A DNA stretch of 64,000 nucleotides from Pollutibacter soli (GCA_029269725.1 JARJHS010000002.1:124001-188000); one strand, 5' to 3'; shown: positions 1 through 9,245, counted from the stretch's first letter. Translations and numbers: made by a program. The notes: generated from the letters alone by a model not told the origin.

Positions 1-4
1 GGCT

Positions 5-38
5 AAAAAACGGTGTCATTAAAATAAATGACACCGTT
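5..38 (-). terminator. Rho-independent terminator, probably bidirectional
   Basis: A 12-bp perfect stem (9-20 pairs with 27-38) encloses the six-base loop AAAATA. On the minus strand the stem is followed by six T residues (A run at 5-10), so it terminates the unknown gene that ends at 59. A T6 run also follows on the plus strand (42-47), so transcripts entering from the right neighbour could stop here too. Confidence 0.85.
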
Positions 39-58
39 GAATTTTTTGCAGAATGAAA

Positions 59-727
59 TTAAGCTGCTTCGATTTTCATACCCGGGGTTGCATGTTCATG
101 GCTTGTAATAACATCGGCAAATAACCTGTTCAATCCTTTCTTTATCCAATTGCCCGATAGTTTCCTTTCATCTGATAACCACCCTGAGATTTCTGCCTTG
201 CTCATTCCTTTATAAATCCATTCTTCGATAATCATCCTGTTTGCGCCATCAATGTGCATCATCTGTGCAGCATCCATTAATTCCGTCATGTCAGCTGCTG
301 TAATCGCGTGGTAGAATTCGCTAATCAACGTTTCCAGCCTGTTCATATAAATCAATACTGAACCCATGAACTCAGAATAAACCTGCTGGATGCTGAAACC
401 GGTGGCAGCATGATAAGCTTCTGTTCCCGGCTGCATATAACTGCTGATATATCCAGATAAACGCTCACTGATTCCATTCACTCTCTGAATTTCAGCATCC
501 ATCAGGCTCACCATGTATGGTGCGTGCAGCACCAGCACAGGTAACACATGCGTTTCGTCTATTGTCGATTTCCTGTCAGTTACATTTAATACTTTCTTCA
601 ACAGGGTAACAGATTTCATTCCTTCCTGTGTGGAAGAAAAATCGGTTTCCTGAATGATAATCCCCGTTTCGAATAACCAGGTCCTCAAACCTTTGTGAAT
701 CCGGTTAATTATTCCTGTCTTTTCCAT
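59..727 (-). CDS. Hypothetical protein, 222 aa
   Basis: I do not recognise this family. The product is soluble-looking: no signal peptide and no membrane segment. It is largely helical in character, with a charged C-terminal third (about residues 170-205, containing a MSKAEISGWL stretch) that could form a helix-turn-helix-like fold; this is only an impression. Coding is supported by the terminator directly downstream and by an inverted repeat about 50 bp upstream of the start. The first ATG lies in a pyrimidine-rich leader. No neighbour gives a functional hint, since the next gene upstream is a helicase about 350 bp away. Confidence 0.7.
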   Translation of the reverse strand: MEKTGIINRIHKGLRTWLFETGIIIQETDFSSTQEGMKSVTLLKKVLNVTDRKSTIDETHVLPVLVLHAPYMVSLMDAEIQRVNGISERLSGYISSYMQPGTEAYHAATGFSIQQVYSEFMGSVLIYMNRLETLISEFYHAITAADMTELMDAAQMMHIDGANRMIIEEWIYKGMSKAEISGWLSDERKLSGNWIKKGLNRLFADVITSHEHATPGMKIEAA

Positions 728-773
728 TTCCTTTCTTTTAATTCTTTTCCTTTTTCCGTGTACATATATAGAC

Positions 774-795
774 GTAACACAAAAACAGATGTTAC
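774..795. promoter_or_regulatory. Inverted repeat upstream of the 222-aa gene
   Basis: GTAACA (774-779) and TGTTAC (790-795) form a 6-bp inverted repeat with a 10-bp spacer, centred about 57 bp upstream of the start at 727. Position and spacing fit an operator overlapping a promoter. No regulator can be named. Confidence 0.35.
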
Positions 796-1027
796 ACTGA
801 GGTTGCTTTTTAAACCTTTTTCGGCAACGGTTTCACACCTGTGGTCAGTTCGCCGGATAAGCGGAATCAGTTGTTAACTGATTTTACAAAAACAATGAAT
901 TGCCAACACAAAATTGCTTCGCGATGAATAAGAAATCTATCACTCAAGTGTTGAAATGCCTCACCAAAATTGTGATTGTTACTGCTGTTTAAACGCTGGT
1001 CTTATGAAAATAATCATAACCGGACAT

Positions 1028-1049
1028 AAGTGTACGATATCGTACACTT
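1028..1049. promoter_or_regulatory. Perfect 22-bp palindrome
   Basis: AAGTGTACGAT is followed immediately by its reverse complement, with no loop. Because there is no loop and no T tract, it is a poor terminator for the helicase gene that ends 25 bp away, and looks more like a binding site for a dimeric regulator. It lies about 300 bp upstream of the 222-aa gene. Confidence 0.5.
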
Positions 1050-1073
1050 CATTATTTCGTGTATTCGTTAGCG

Positions 1074-3326
1074 TTATGCTCCGGATGATTGATTTTCAAG
1101 TTTGAGGAGAATGCTTACCGCGCGTATCTCGTGATAGGAAAACTCGTCGCCAAGCTTTTCCTTTATTACTTTTAGCCCAGGCTCTGTAGTGTTTTCAAAA
1201 ACCTCTCGAATCAGCTTGTGTTTCTCTTCCGAAACAAAATCGGTGATCTGAGTTTCGCCGGTGGGCAGGTATTCAAGAAGGTGTTTGTAAATCGTCTCTA
1301 TCGTAAAACTTCTTTCCAAAGCTATTTCGTCTATGGATTTTCCTTCACGAAACAATGCAAGACTGATTGCAGGAGAACTTACTTTACCAGCAGTTGAAGT
1401 TTTTGATTTAACGAAGCTTTCATTTGCTGACACCGATTCAGCAACGATCGGTTTTTCGGGTATGCTACACTGTTGTACAATAGCCAGCAGTTCATCGTGA
1501 CTAATTCCTTTTAGAAAACCTTCCGCCAGCTTTTGAACCTGCGTGAGTTGATGAATTTTTAACCGGACACTGAGTTGCAAATTTTTCAAAGCCCTTGATG
1601 CAAGGCCCAGTCTTTTTTTGGAATTTGAGAGATGGATCTGCCCTGAAAGTTCGGTATCTATTTCACTGTAAAAATTATTAAACCATCCGGCACCGGCCAC
1701 GACTCTTCGATGCAACTCCTCATGACCTTCCGACGCAGGCTTTTGAAAAATCCTGGCAAGCTGCCGCTGAAAGGCATTGCCGGTATTTTTTTGCTCGGCA
1801 AACTTTTTTTCTATGACTTCGATATCTGTTAATTCCTCAGATTCCGGAATGAGAAGTTCCTTAAGTTCATCTACAATGCCTGAGGCAAGAGCGTGAAGCT
1901 TTTCAACTTCAAAAACCTTTATCATTGTTCTCCTGATAAAAAGCTTTTGATCTTCAAGCAATATTTCTTTAAGAGCTATTTCGTTTGAATTTCCGGAACT
2001 GAATTCAATAACACGCTCGTCTGTCTGGATGGCAGATGCAGGAATTTTCGTTTTTAAAATCAATCCTTCAAGTCCGGTCATCCTGCTTAATGCAACATAA
2101 ACCTGGCCGGCTGAAAATGAATGCCCAGCGTCGACAATTGCTTTTTCAAAGGTGAGTCCCTGGCTTTTGTGTATAGTGATCGCCCACGCAAGCCGAATCG
2201 GGAATTGCTCAAAGCTGCCCAGTTCCTCTTCTTCCAGTATATTCTTCTCTTTGTTCAGTTGGTACCTGATGTTCCGCCAAACTTCCTTTTCTACTTCAAT
2301 CTCAACACCTGTATCGGGAAATCTCACAAAAACTTTTCCATCTTCAATGCGGCTGATTCTTCCGATTTTTCCATTGTAATATTTTCTCGTCTCACCCTTA
2401 TCATTTTTGATGAACATGATCTGCGCACTTTCTTTCAGCAACATGTCAGGATCAACGGGGTAAGATTTTTCAGGAAAATCTCCTTTGATCTTAGCTTTGA
2501 AATAAACTTCCGGGCTATCAATCGCATTGATAGCACTTCGGTTGATAATATCAACTCTTGCATTATGTGTGGTCAAGGTGATATAAGGATCCGAAACATC
2601 AGGAATAAATCCGGGATGATATCGGCTATGCAATAAGGAAAACTCTTCCTCCCCTGCCCTGTTGTTCCTGATTGCATTTAATAGCTGAATAAACGCAGGA
2701 TTATTCTGCCGGTAAATTGTTTTGAGTTCGAGATATAAGGGGGTTTGTTCCTGAATCACATTTGCATCGAAGAAAAAAGAACTACGGTAATATTTTTTAA
2801 GAATGGACCATTCCTCGTCATTGACCACGGGCGGAAGCTGAAACAAGTCACCAATATAAATTACCTGTACTCCGCCAAAAGGTGTTTTCATATCCTGCCT
2901 GATCCATCGAAGTACAAAGTCCATTGCATCAAGAAGATCAGCTTTTACCATAGAAACTTCATCAATGATCAGGGTGTCCAATTCCCTGATCAGTTCCTTT
3001 TTCTTCAAACTGAATCGATGGTTTCCAACGATGGTTTCAGGTGTCAGAATTTTTATACCGGAAAAATCTGCACCCGCGAGAATACCTGAAATAAATATTC
3101 CAGGCGGAAGCTGAAAAAATGAATGAATGGTAACGCCTCCCGCATTGATCGCAGCAACACCAGTAGGTGCTACAATGGCAATCTTTTTAGCTGTAGTCTG
3201 CGAAATATGCCTGAGAAAGGTTGTTTTGCCCGTTCCTGCTTTACCCGTTAAGAAAATATGACGGTCAGATTGTTGCACGAAACTCACCGCCAGCTCAAAT
3301 AACCTGTTTTCCTGCATTTCTTCCAT
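1074..3326 (-). CDS. PIF1-like DNA helicase with C-terminal HTH domain
   Basis: The product (750 aa) is a superfamily 1 ATPase of the PIF1/RRM3 group, expected to unwind DNA 5' to 3'. Walker A is GKAGTGKT (residues 28-35), followed by the PIF1-type APTGVAAIN stretch. Walker B is IIDEVS (about 120-125). The late helicase motif TIHKSQGLTFE lies near residue 388, and VALSRMTG shortly after. The C-terminal half carries a long helical region and, at about 650-690, a helix-turn-helix of the type seen at RecQ C-termini (SIDEIALERSFTIETIYKHL). It has its own 81-bp gap from TraB/GumN upstream, so it may be the last gene of that minus-strand run. An alternative start at Met4 is possible. The assignment to PIF1-like helicases is secure; its specific role (G-quadruplexes, replication restart) is unknown. 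Confidence 0.9.
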   Translation of the reverse strand: MEEMQENRLFELAVSFVQQSDRHIFLTGKAGTGKTTFLRHISQTTAKKIAIVAPTGVAAINAGGVTIHSFFQLPPGIFISGILAGADFSGIKILTPETIVGNHRFSLKKKELIRELDTLIIDEVSMVKADLLDAMDFVLRWIRQDMKTPFGGVQVIYIGDLFQLPPVVNDEEWSILKKYYRSSFFFDANVIQEQTPLYLELKTIYRQNNPAFIQLLNAIRNNRAGEEEFSLLHSRYHPGFIPDVSDPYITLTTHNARVDIINRSAINAIDSPEVYFKAKIKGDFPEKSYPVDPDMLLKESAQIMFIKNDKGETRKYYNGKIGRISRIEDGKVFVRFPDTGVEIEVEKEVWRNIRYQLNKEKNILEEEELGSFEQFPIRLAWAITIHKSQGLTFEKAIVDAGHSFSAGQVYVALSRMTGLEGLILKTKIPASAIQTDERVIEFSSGNSNEIALKEILLEDQKLFIRRTMIKVFEVEKLHALASGIVDELKELLIPESEELTDIEVIEKKFAEQKNTGNAFQRQLARIFQKPASEGHEELHRRVVAGAGWFNNFYSEIDTELSGQIHLSNSKKRLGLASRALKNLQLSVRLKIHQLTQVQKLAEGFLKGISHDELLAIVQQCSIPEKPIVAESVSANESFVKSKTSTAGKVSSPAISLALFREGKSIDEIALERSFTIETIYKHLLEYLPTGETQITDFVSEEKHKLIREVFENTTEPGLKVIKEKLGDEFSYHEIRAVSILLKLENQSSGA

Positions 3327-3407
3327 ACCCGGAAAATTAGCGGATCAAAATGAGATGGAGATGGTATAATGACGTCGCCAGCAGTTTTTTTAACAGGATT
3401 AATTCGT

Positions 3408-4277
3408 TTATTTATCGATTGCTCTAACTGTGTAACCTTCTTTTCGAAGTAATTCAATAACACCTTCTTTACCGGGAAGATGTCCCGCCCCTACCGCAAA
3501 AAACGTGGGTTCTTTTTTCATCGCTTTCTCCATGATGGAGATCCAGTTGCGGTTACGATCAACCAGTAAAATATCTTCAAACCCTGCAATATCGGGTGAC
3601 GAAGAAATGGCGTTACCTAAAGCGTCAAGATCTTTGGCTTTATAAGATTCGGTCATTTTCGAAAATTCTTTTTTCTGTTCCGAGAAATTCCGGGACATTT
3701 CCAATATCATTTTAATCTCAGCGGAATCAGGGATTTTATCAAACACAGCAAACTGATCCTCCAGCTTTTCGAGCCCATACACCTCCTTTTTCTGTGCCTT
3801 TGCCATTTCCACAAAATTCTGTTCATAAGACTCCACGCCTGTGCATGGTAACACTTTCATGTACATGATGCTCAGCAAAGTGAATGGTTTCATTTTATTG
3901 AACATCATTAATGGCATCCCGATAGAATCCTTCATAAATTTTTCCAGCTCCGTATATTCTTTATCAGTCATCAGGTCTTTCAGCGAACCGGTTTTCATCA
4001 TAGACAACTGAAGCGTTTTCATATTCATTGAGGGATCGTCCATATCAATCTCCAGAAACAAAGTCTTCGATTTTGCGAAGCTGTTTTTAATAGTTTCACT
4101 CATACTATAATCTGCAGGGCAAATCATATGTATGGTACCATACAGATATGATGGGGCTGATAATCCGGGACCGGTTATTTCCCATAGCAAAGATTTTTCA
4201 GCCGGCAGTTGCTGGCCGAAAACAAGGTTCCCACACAAAGTGAAAATTCCGATCAGTATTGCGTTTAATTTTTTCAT
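3408..4277 (-). CDS. TraB/GumN family protein, exported
   Basis: The 289-aa product starts with a signal peptide (residues 1 to about 21, ending near LVFGQQ). It carries both histidine motifs of the TraB/GumN family: GTIH at 47-50 and GAGH at 263-266 followed by LPGKEGVIELLRKEGY. These motifs resemble those of the Tiki-type metallopeptidases, so a metal-dependent hydrolase on the periplasmic side is the likely role; activity is inferred. Its start is only 8 bp after the stop of the aminotransferase gene, so the two are almost certainly co-transcribed. Confidence 0.88.
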   Translation of the reverse strand: MKKLNAILIGIFTLCGNLVFGQQLPAEKSLLWEITGPGLSAPSYLYGTIHMICPADYSMSETIKNSFAKSKTLFLEIDMDDPSMNMKTLQLSMMKTGSLKDLMTDKEYTELEKFMKDSIGMPLMMFNKMKPFTLLSIMYMKVLPCTGVESYEQNFVEMAKAQKKEVYGLEKLEDQFAVFDKIPDSAEIKMILEMSRNFSEQKKEFSKMTESYKAKDLDALGNAISSSPDIAGFEDILLVDRNRNWISIMEKAMKKEPTFFAVGAGHLPGKEGVIELLRKEGYTVRAIDK

Positions 4278-4285
4278 ATTGAATA

Positions 4286-5458
4286 TTAATGGCCGAGATA
4301 TTTTATCAATCGATCCACAGCCAATTCTAAAGTTTCTTTTTTCTTTGAAAAACAGAATCTTAAAATTCTTTTTTCGGTACTGTCCTGGTAAAATGCGGAA
4401 ACCGGGATTGTAACTACTCCCGCTTCTTTTGTAAGCCTTAATGCGAGATCCTTATCTGGCTCATCCGAAATCCGCTCATAAGTGCCGCATATGAAATAGC
4501 TTCCGGAAGAATGCAAAAGATTAAAATCAGTTGCACGCATAAGATTAATAAAGTAGTCGCGATTTTCCTGCATTTGTTGCGAGAGTTCAAGATAAACTGC
4601 ATGATTTTTTAAAAATGAAGCAATTGCCACCTGTGTTGGTGTAAAAGCTGAAAAAGCGTTGAACTGATAGATCTTCCTGAATTCGGTGGTGAGTTCTGCC
4701 GGAGAAATACAATAACCAAGTTTCCAACCCGTACAATTGTAGACTTTGCCAAACGAGTAGCACACAAAACTTCTTGCAAACAATTCAGGATATCGTAAAA
4801 CACTCTCGTGTTGTTTTCCATCAAACACCAGGTGTTCATATACTTCGTCACTCACCACATAAATCCCGGTTCCTTTCACCAATGCAGAAAGCTGCTGCAG
4901 ATCAGATGCGGAAAGAATCGATCCCGTCGGGTTATGCGGTGTGTTTATTACGATTGCCCGGGTCTTTTCCGTGATTGCTGATTTTACTGAGTTCCAATCG
5001 ATTCTGAAATCAGGAATGCTTAAAGGAATTTTTATGGGCACTGCTTTATTAACGAGAATGTTGGGAATATAACTATCATAAGCCGGCTCAAATACGATTA
5101 CTTCATCACCAGGTTGTAATATGGCAGTGAGAGCGCAGTAGATTGCACAGGTGCCGCCGGGAACAATAGTAATTTCTGAATCGGGATCTACCGAAAGACT
5201 ATAAAGGAAATCCACCTTTTCGGCTATAGATTCCCGTAACGGCATCCAGCCTGCCATGGGTGCATACTGATTATAGCCATCCGTGATGGCCTTCGCAGCA
5301 AGGCAGGCCAGTTCCTGGTTCATCGGAAAATCCGGAAAACCCTGACCGAGATTTACAGCATTATGCTCAATTGCCAGTGCACTCATCACAGTGAAAATAG
5401 TGGTACCGGCATCCGGCAGCTTAGAAGAAAAAGAAAGCGGAAGCATCTGATAGTTCAA
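4286..5458 (-). CDS. PLP-dependent aminotransferase, class I/II (methionine/kynurenine aminotransferase-like)
   Basis: A fold-type I aminotransferase of 390 aa, the usual length. The pyridoxal phosphate lysine is Lys238 in SFGKVYNCTGWKLGY. Upstream motifs also fit: NLGQGFPDF near the N-terminus, PGGTCAIY, NTPHNPTG and SDEVYEHLVFDG. This motif set is typical of the YbdL / kynurenine-oxoglutarate transaminase branch, which moves amino groups from methionine or aromatic amino acids to 2-oxo acids. The exact substrate cannot be read from sequence. It sits between a small unknown gene (35 bp gap) and TraB/GumN (8 bp gap) in one transcription unit. Confidence 0.9.
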   Translation of the reverse strand: MNYQMLPLSFSSKLPDAGTTIFTVMSALAIEHNAVNLGQGFPDFPMNQELACLAAKAITDGYNQYAPMAGWMPLRESIAEKVDFLYSLSVDPDSEITIVPGGTCAIYCALTAILQPGDEVIVFEPAYDSYIPNILVNKAVPIKIPLSIPDFRIDWNSVKSAITEKTRAIVINTPHNPTGSILSASDLQQLSALVKGTGIYVVSDEVYEHLVFDGKQHESVLRYPELFARSFVCYSFGKVYNCTGWKLGYCISPAELTTEFRKIYQFNAFSAFTPTQVAIASFLKNHAVYLELSQQMQENRDYFINLMRATDFNLLHSSGSYFICGTYERISDEPDKDLALRLTKEAGVVTIPVSAFYQDSTEKRILRFCFSKKKETLELAVDRLIKYLGH

Positions 5459-5493
5459 GAAGACTGCATTGACAGCCTGAGATTTTTGAAAAT

Positions 5494-5991
5494 TTATTTT
5501 TTTAAAGCTGGTTTGCTGATGGCTTCGTTTTTCTTGTTGACAGTTTTCTTTTTTCCTTCATCAGTCATGGCCATCGACTGGCGCCTGATCATTGATTTTA
5601 TTTTTTCAGGTTTGCGAAAACGCAAAGCACTCCAGTCATCATCAATAGCAATTGCAGAAACTGTTTCGTATTCACCGACTCCCTCCTCACTCCACTTAAT
5701 ATCGCGGTTAACATCCGAGCTGTATTTTTTTGAAGTCTTTTTTGGGTAAGCGACCCAGAAAACAGCATCTTCTCCTAATTGTTTTGTAATCAGCGGACCC
5801 TGTTTTTTCAGGTCTGCTTTACTTTGTACAAAAAGCATCGCTGCAGAATAACTGCTTTTCTTGTCGATAGTGGTATCAACTTTAGCCTGTTTTTTCATTT
5901 CAATTACCAGTGCTTCACATTCTTTCGGCACGCTGATCAACAGTACTTTGTTATGACCTGTAAAACGCAGCTTTTTAATTGTATCAAGCAT
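5494..5991 (-). CDS. Small conserved-looking protein, possibly DUF3052-like
   Basis: The 165-aa cytoplasmic protein has no signal or membrane segment. The order of short motifs (LFVQSKADL, then AVFWVAYPKKTSKKY, then an acidic/aromatic segment with DDDWSALRFRKPE) resembles the DUF3052 family, but I am not certain. The last 25 residues are lysine-rich and probably disordered. It lies 14 bp downstream of RidA and 35 bp upstream of the aminotransferase, so it is part of that operon. Confidence 0.7.
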   Translation of the reverse strand: MLDTIKKLRFTGHNKVLLISVPKECEALVIEMKKQAKVDTTIDKKSSYSAAMLFVQSKADLKKQGPLITKQLGEDAVFWVAYPKKTSKKYSSDVNRDIKWSEEGVGEYETVSAIAIDDDWSALRFRKPEKIKSMIRRQSMAMTDEGKKKTVNKKNEAISKPALKK

Positions 5992-6005
5992 AAGTTTGAT
6001 TTCGA

Positions 6006-6395
6006 TTATTTTGAGATTACTGCACTGACTTCGATTTCGACAAGAAATAGTTTATCGATCAGGCTGCTCACCTCAACCATTGTTGCGCAGGGTTTAATGT
6101 CTTTGAAATATTCACCGTGTGCAAGACCATATTCCTCCCACCTGGAAATATCTGTCACAAACATACGTGTACGGATAACATCCTTCATTGACGCGCCTGC
6201 TTTAATCAGAATTTTTTCAATTTTTGATAATATGTATTTTGTCTGCTCGTAGGCACTGTCTCCACCTACGAGTTGATTATTCTCATCAACAGAAACAGTA
6301 CCTGTTACTTCCACAATATTGCCGATTTTCACTGCCCTGCTATACCCGACAATGTCCTCCCATTTAGCGCCTGATGAATAATTTATTCTTTCCAT
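6006..6395 (-). CDS. RidA family (YjgF/YER057c/UK114) protein
   Basis: A complete 129-aa member of the RidA fold. Recognisable are the N-terminal SSGAKWEDIVGYSRAVKIG segment, the central QTKYILSKIEKILIKAGAS helix and the RTRMFVTDIS signature with its conserved arginine; the C-terminus is VEIEVSAVI. Canonical RidA hydrolyses reactive enamine/imine intermediates released by PLP enzymes. That fits its position at the head of a run containing a PLP aminotransferase two genes downstream, though this link is inference. Some RidA paralogues have other roles. Confidence 0.88.
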   Translation of the reverse strand: MERINYSSGAKWEDIVGYSRAVKIGNIVEVTGTVSVDENNQLVGGDSAYEQTKYILSKIEKILIKAGASMKDVIRTRMFVTDISRWEEYGLAHGEYFKDIKPCATMVEVSSLIDKLFLVEIEVSAVISK

Positions 6396-6605
6396 TTCCG
6401 GTGATTTATTTAAGAAATGATCAGATTCTAAAGCTATTTATTTTTACTGATCTGCGGGTCCGGTCGAAGGCGGTGCCGTAGAATTTCAGGATCAATAAAG
6501 CGAAAACATTAATCCCCGGCGAACGAAAATCAGTAATTGGTTGTTATCATCCAGCTCGAAGTTCTTACTTATCTTTCCGGCAAAACAGGATAAAACATAT
6601 CGCAT

Positions 6606-7016
6606 ATGAAAAGATCAGCAACTGCCGTTTGGAACGGCTCAGGCAAAGAAGGAACAGGAAAATTATCAACACAGTCGGGTGTTTTTAAGGATAAAGCTTA
6701 TTCTTACAGCTCGAGGTTTGAAGAAGGGGAAGGAACGAATCCGGAAGAACTGATTGCGGCAGCCCATGCCGGATGTTTCAGCATGAAACTCAGTTTCGTC
6801 CTTGGTGCAGCTGGATTTACTCCTGAAGAAATTCAGACCAAATCCGTAGTTACATTGGAAAATGGCGCCATCACCGAATCTCATCTGACGTTAACGGCAA
6901 AAGTTCCGGGCATCAGCGAGGAAAAATTTCAGGAATGTGCTGCTGATGCAAAACAAAACTGCCCGGTCAGCAAAGTCCTTAATTGCAACATTTCACTTGA
7001 AGCAACTTTAGCTTAA
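6606..7016 (+). CDS. osmC: OsmC family peroxiredoxin
   Basis: The 136-aa product has the OsmC architecture: N-terminal TAVWNGSGKEGTG, a GTNPEELIAAAHAGCFSM block with the peroxidatic Cys57, and the resolving Cys119 in NCPVSKVL. Such proteins reduce organic hydroperoxides with thiol reductants. It is a lone plus-strand gene between divergent RidA and convergent manC. A TATCTTTC sequence at 6570-6577 resembles the phylum's -7 element (one mismatch), but no good -33 element is spaced correctly. Confidence 0.93.
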   Translation: MKRSATAVWNGSGKEGTGKLSTQSGVFKDKAYSYSSRFEEGEGTNPEELIAAAHAGCFSMKLSFVLGAAGFTPEEIQTKSVVTLENGAITESHLTLTAKVPGISEEKFQECAADAKQNCPVSKVLNCNISLEATLA

Positions 7017-7072
7017 AAAATAAAAATCCCACAGACTTTCAGGCTTTGGTATAAAACCTGGAACTCTGTGGG
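7017..7072 (-). terminator. Terminator between convergent osmC and manC
   Basis: CCCACAG (7028-7034) pairs with CTGTGGG (7066-7072), and the stem continues inward through TTCAGG/CCTGAA-type pairing with a bulge. On the minus strand the hairpin is followed by a T-rich tract (TTTTTATTTTTT, from 7027 downward), making it a rho-independent terminator for manC. Transcripts of osmC would also read into the stem. Confidence 0.75.
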
Positions 7073-7126
7073 TAGTCTAAACGACTATATCTCGGGTGTT
7101 TACATCTTACTCCTCGATCACACTTA

Positions 7127-8209
7127 TTAAAGGTATTTTTCCCCCTTATTTCTTTTTACCTCCGCTACATATTCCTTAATCTCCTGCTCTTTCTCCTTCT
7201 TGCAGATCAACAGAATATCTTTTGTATCCACAATGATAAAGTCATCCAGTCCCTGGAGTACAAGCAGTTTGTCATTTGACGCGTGAACCATACATTTTGT
7301 AGCATCAATTACCATCACATGTTCGCCTGCTACGGCATTACCGAGGTAATCGCGGTCCATATTTTCATATGCTGAATTCCATGTGCCGAGGTCGCTCCAC
7401 CCAAAACTGGAAGGGATGATGTACACATTATCTGCCTTTTCCATAATTCCATAGTCAATGGATATATTCGTACACTGCGGATAAATTCTTTCGATAGCTT
7501 CCTTTTCAGCGGGTGTATTGAACTGGTCTTTTTCGGCATCGAAAACTTCCGCCATCTCCGGAAGATGATTCCGGAAAGCACTCACGATATTTTTTATCTG
7601 CCAGACAAATATGCCTGCGTTCCAAAGAAACTCGCCACTGGCAAGGAAAGTCTTTGCCAACTCTGTATTCGGTTTTTCCGTGAAGGTTTTCACCTTGTAC
7701 ACATTGTCACTGGCAGGTTGTTGTTCGAACTGGATGTATCCATATCCAGTATTCGGATAAGTTGGTTTAATCCCCAGCGTGATCAGGGCTTTGTGTTTAC
7801 TCACAAAATCCAGTGCTTCGAGGCACACTTTTTTAAAACCGGTTTCGTCAAGGATAAGGTGATCAGCAGGAGCACAAATCAAGGCTGCATCGGGATTTAC
7901 CTGGTTGAGTTTGAAGCTGATGTAGGCGATACACGGAGCTGTATTCTTCCTTGAAGGTTCAGAAAGGATGTTTTCTTTTTTGATTGAAGGGATCTGTCTT
8001 TGAACGATTTCCTCGTATTCTTCTGAAGTAACAACAAAGATGTTTTCTTTGGGAATAAAAAGAGCAAATCGATCAAAAGTTGCCTGGATCAGGGTCTTTC
8101 CGGTATCAAGGATATCAAGGAATTGTTTAGGATAGCTGCTCCTGCTCATCGGCCAGAAGCGACTTCCGATTCCTCCTGCCATAATAGCCACGTAATGATT
8201 TTTGTTCAT
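7127..8209 (-). CDS. manC: Mannose-1-phosphate guanylyltransferase
   Basis: The 360-aa nucleotidyltransferase makes GDP-mannose from mannose-1-phosphate and GTP for glycan synthesis. The signature MAGGIGSRFWPMSR (residues 10-23) and PKQFLDI are followed by EPSRKNTAPC and later FTEKPN, FLWNAGIFVWQ and GWSDLGTWNS, all diagnostic. Length matches the short, monofunctional class; the C-terminal phosphomannose isomerase cupin of bifunctional ManC/AlgA is absent. It lies 59 bp downstream of kdsD on the same strand, so both sugar-nucleotide precursor genes may be co-transcribed. Confidence 0.93.
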   Translation of the reverse strand: MNKNHYVAIMAGGIGSRFWPMSRSSYPKQFLDILDTGKTLIQATFDRFALFIPKENIFVVTSEEYEEIVQRQIPSIKKENILSEPSRKNTAPCIAYISFKLNQVNPDAALICAPADHLILDETGFKKVCLEALDFVSKHKALITLGIKPTYPNTGYGYIQFEQQPASDNVYKVKTFTEKPNTELAKTFLASGEFLWNAGIFVWQIKNIVSAFRNHLPEMAEVFDAEKDQFNTPAEKEAIERIYPQCTNISIDYGIMEKADNVYIIPSSFGWSDLGTWNSAYENMDRDYLGNAVAGEHVMVIDATKCMVHASNDKLLVLQGLDDFIIVDTKDILLICKKEKEQEIKEYVAEVKRNKGEKYL

Positions 8210-8268
8210 GTTGGGTTGATCAGTTGATTATTAATTCCTTTTCTCTTTCCTGATATCATTTGAAGGTG

Positions 8269-9234
8269 TTAGATTAAACCTTCCCTGATGAGGTCATGCA
8301 GATGTATAACCCCTTCATAATTTTCCTGTTCTGTAACGAGCAGCTGCGTAATATTATTTTTTCGCATCAAATCGAGTGCCTCCACCGCGAGATCACCGGC
8401 GGCGATTGTTTTCGGTCCCGCCGTCATAATATCCTGTGCTTGTATATTTTCGAGTCCGGTCTGCTTCTCCAGCATTCTTCGAAGATCTCCGTCAGTAATG
8501 ACGCCTTTCAGTTTGTTATTTTCATCGACTACAGCAGTGATTCCCAATCTCTTCTGCGTAATTTCGACAATTACCTGTTTTAATGAACTATCCAACTGAA
8601 CAGCCGGCTTTTCATTCTGCTGACTTAGGTCGCTTACCAACAGGTATAATTTTTTGCCGAGCGTCCCACCCGGGTGATATTTTGCAAAATCATTGGAACT
8701 GAATCCCTTTAGTTCCATCAGGGAAATGGCAAGCGCATCACCCATTACCATCTGAGCGGTGGTACTGGAGGTAGGAGCCAGATTATTGGGACAGGCTTCC
8801 TGGCTCACCGTGGTATTGAGTTTGAAATCTGCATTCTTTGCGAGGAATGATTGGGTATTGCCAATCATTCCGATCAGCTTGTTTCCCATATGCCTGATCA
8901 AAGGCACCAATACTTTTATTTCCGGGCTTTCACCGCTTTTCGAAATAACCATCACGTTATCATCTGGCTGCACCATACCCAGGTCCCCATGTATGGCATC
9001 AGCGGCATGCATGAATATCGATGGAGTTCCGGTACTGTTGAGTGTTGCCACGATTTTCTGACCGATGATCGCACTCTTCCCAATTCCACTCACCACAAGT
9101 CTGCCGGGGGATGCAGCGATATGCCTGACCACTTCTTCAAATTCGGGATCGATGAATTGCAGCAAGCCCTGAATGGCTTCTGTTTCCAACTGGATGGTTC
9201 TGGTAGCGACAGTCTTGATATCCGAATTTGCCAT
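8269..9234 (-). CDS. kdsD: Arabinose-5-phosphate isomerase, KpsF/GutQ/KdsD family
   Basis: The 321-aa product has a SIS domain (about 40-175) with GIGKSA (Ser54), HGDLG and SKSGESPEI motifs, then two CBS domains (about 205-321). This is the standard KdsD layout. The enzyme converts ribulose-5-phosphate to arabinose-5-phosphate, the first step to Kdo of lipopolysaccharide. No other Kdo gene is in the window. A -7-like TACTTTTG element lies just upstream of the ATG. Confidence 0.93.
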   Translation of the reverse strand: MANSDIKTVATRTIQLETEAIQGLLQFIDPEFEEVVRHIAASPGRLVVSGIGKSAIIGQKIVATLNSTGTPSIFMHAADAIHGDLGMVQPDDNVMVISKSGESPEIKVLVPLIRHMGNKLIGMIGNTQSFLAKNADFKLNTTVSQEACPNNLAPTSSTTAQMVMGDALAISLMELKGFSSNDFAKYHPGGTLGKKLYLLVSDLSQQNEKPAVQLDSSLKQVIVEITQKRLGITAVVDENNKLKGVITDGDLRRMLEKQTGLENIQAQDIMTAGPKTIAAGDLAVEALDLMRKNNITQLLVTEQENYEGVIHLHDLIREGLI

Positions 9235-9245
9235 GAAAATCCCCG

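Larger units (their letters stand above)
728..1073. other. Intergenic region, 346 bp, with two dyad elements
   Basis: No gene is supported here; the short plus-strand frame at 695-877 has no coding character. The stretch holds two symmetric elements listed separately: an inverted repeat at 774-795 and a perfect palindrome at 1028-1049. The rest shows nothing recognisable. Confidence 0.6.

Noticed and set aside
2121-2636. Plus-strand frames of 75-171 codons inside the PIF1-like gene
   Set aside because: They run antisense to a helicase with continuous conserved motifs and have no recognisable protein features.
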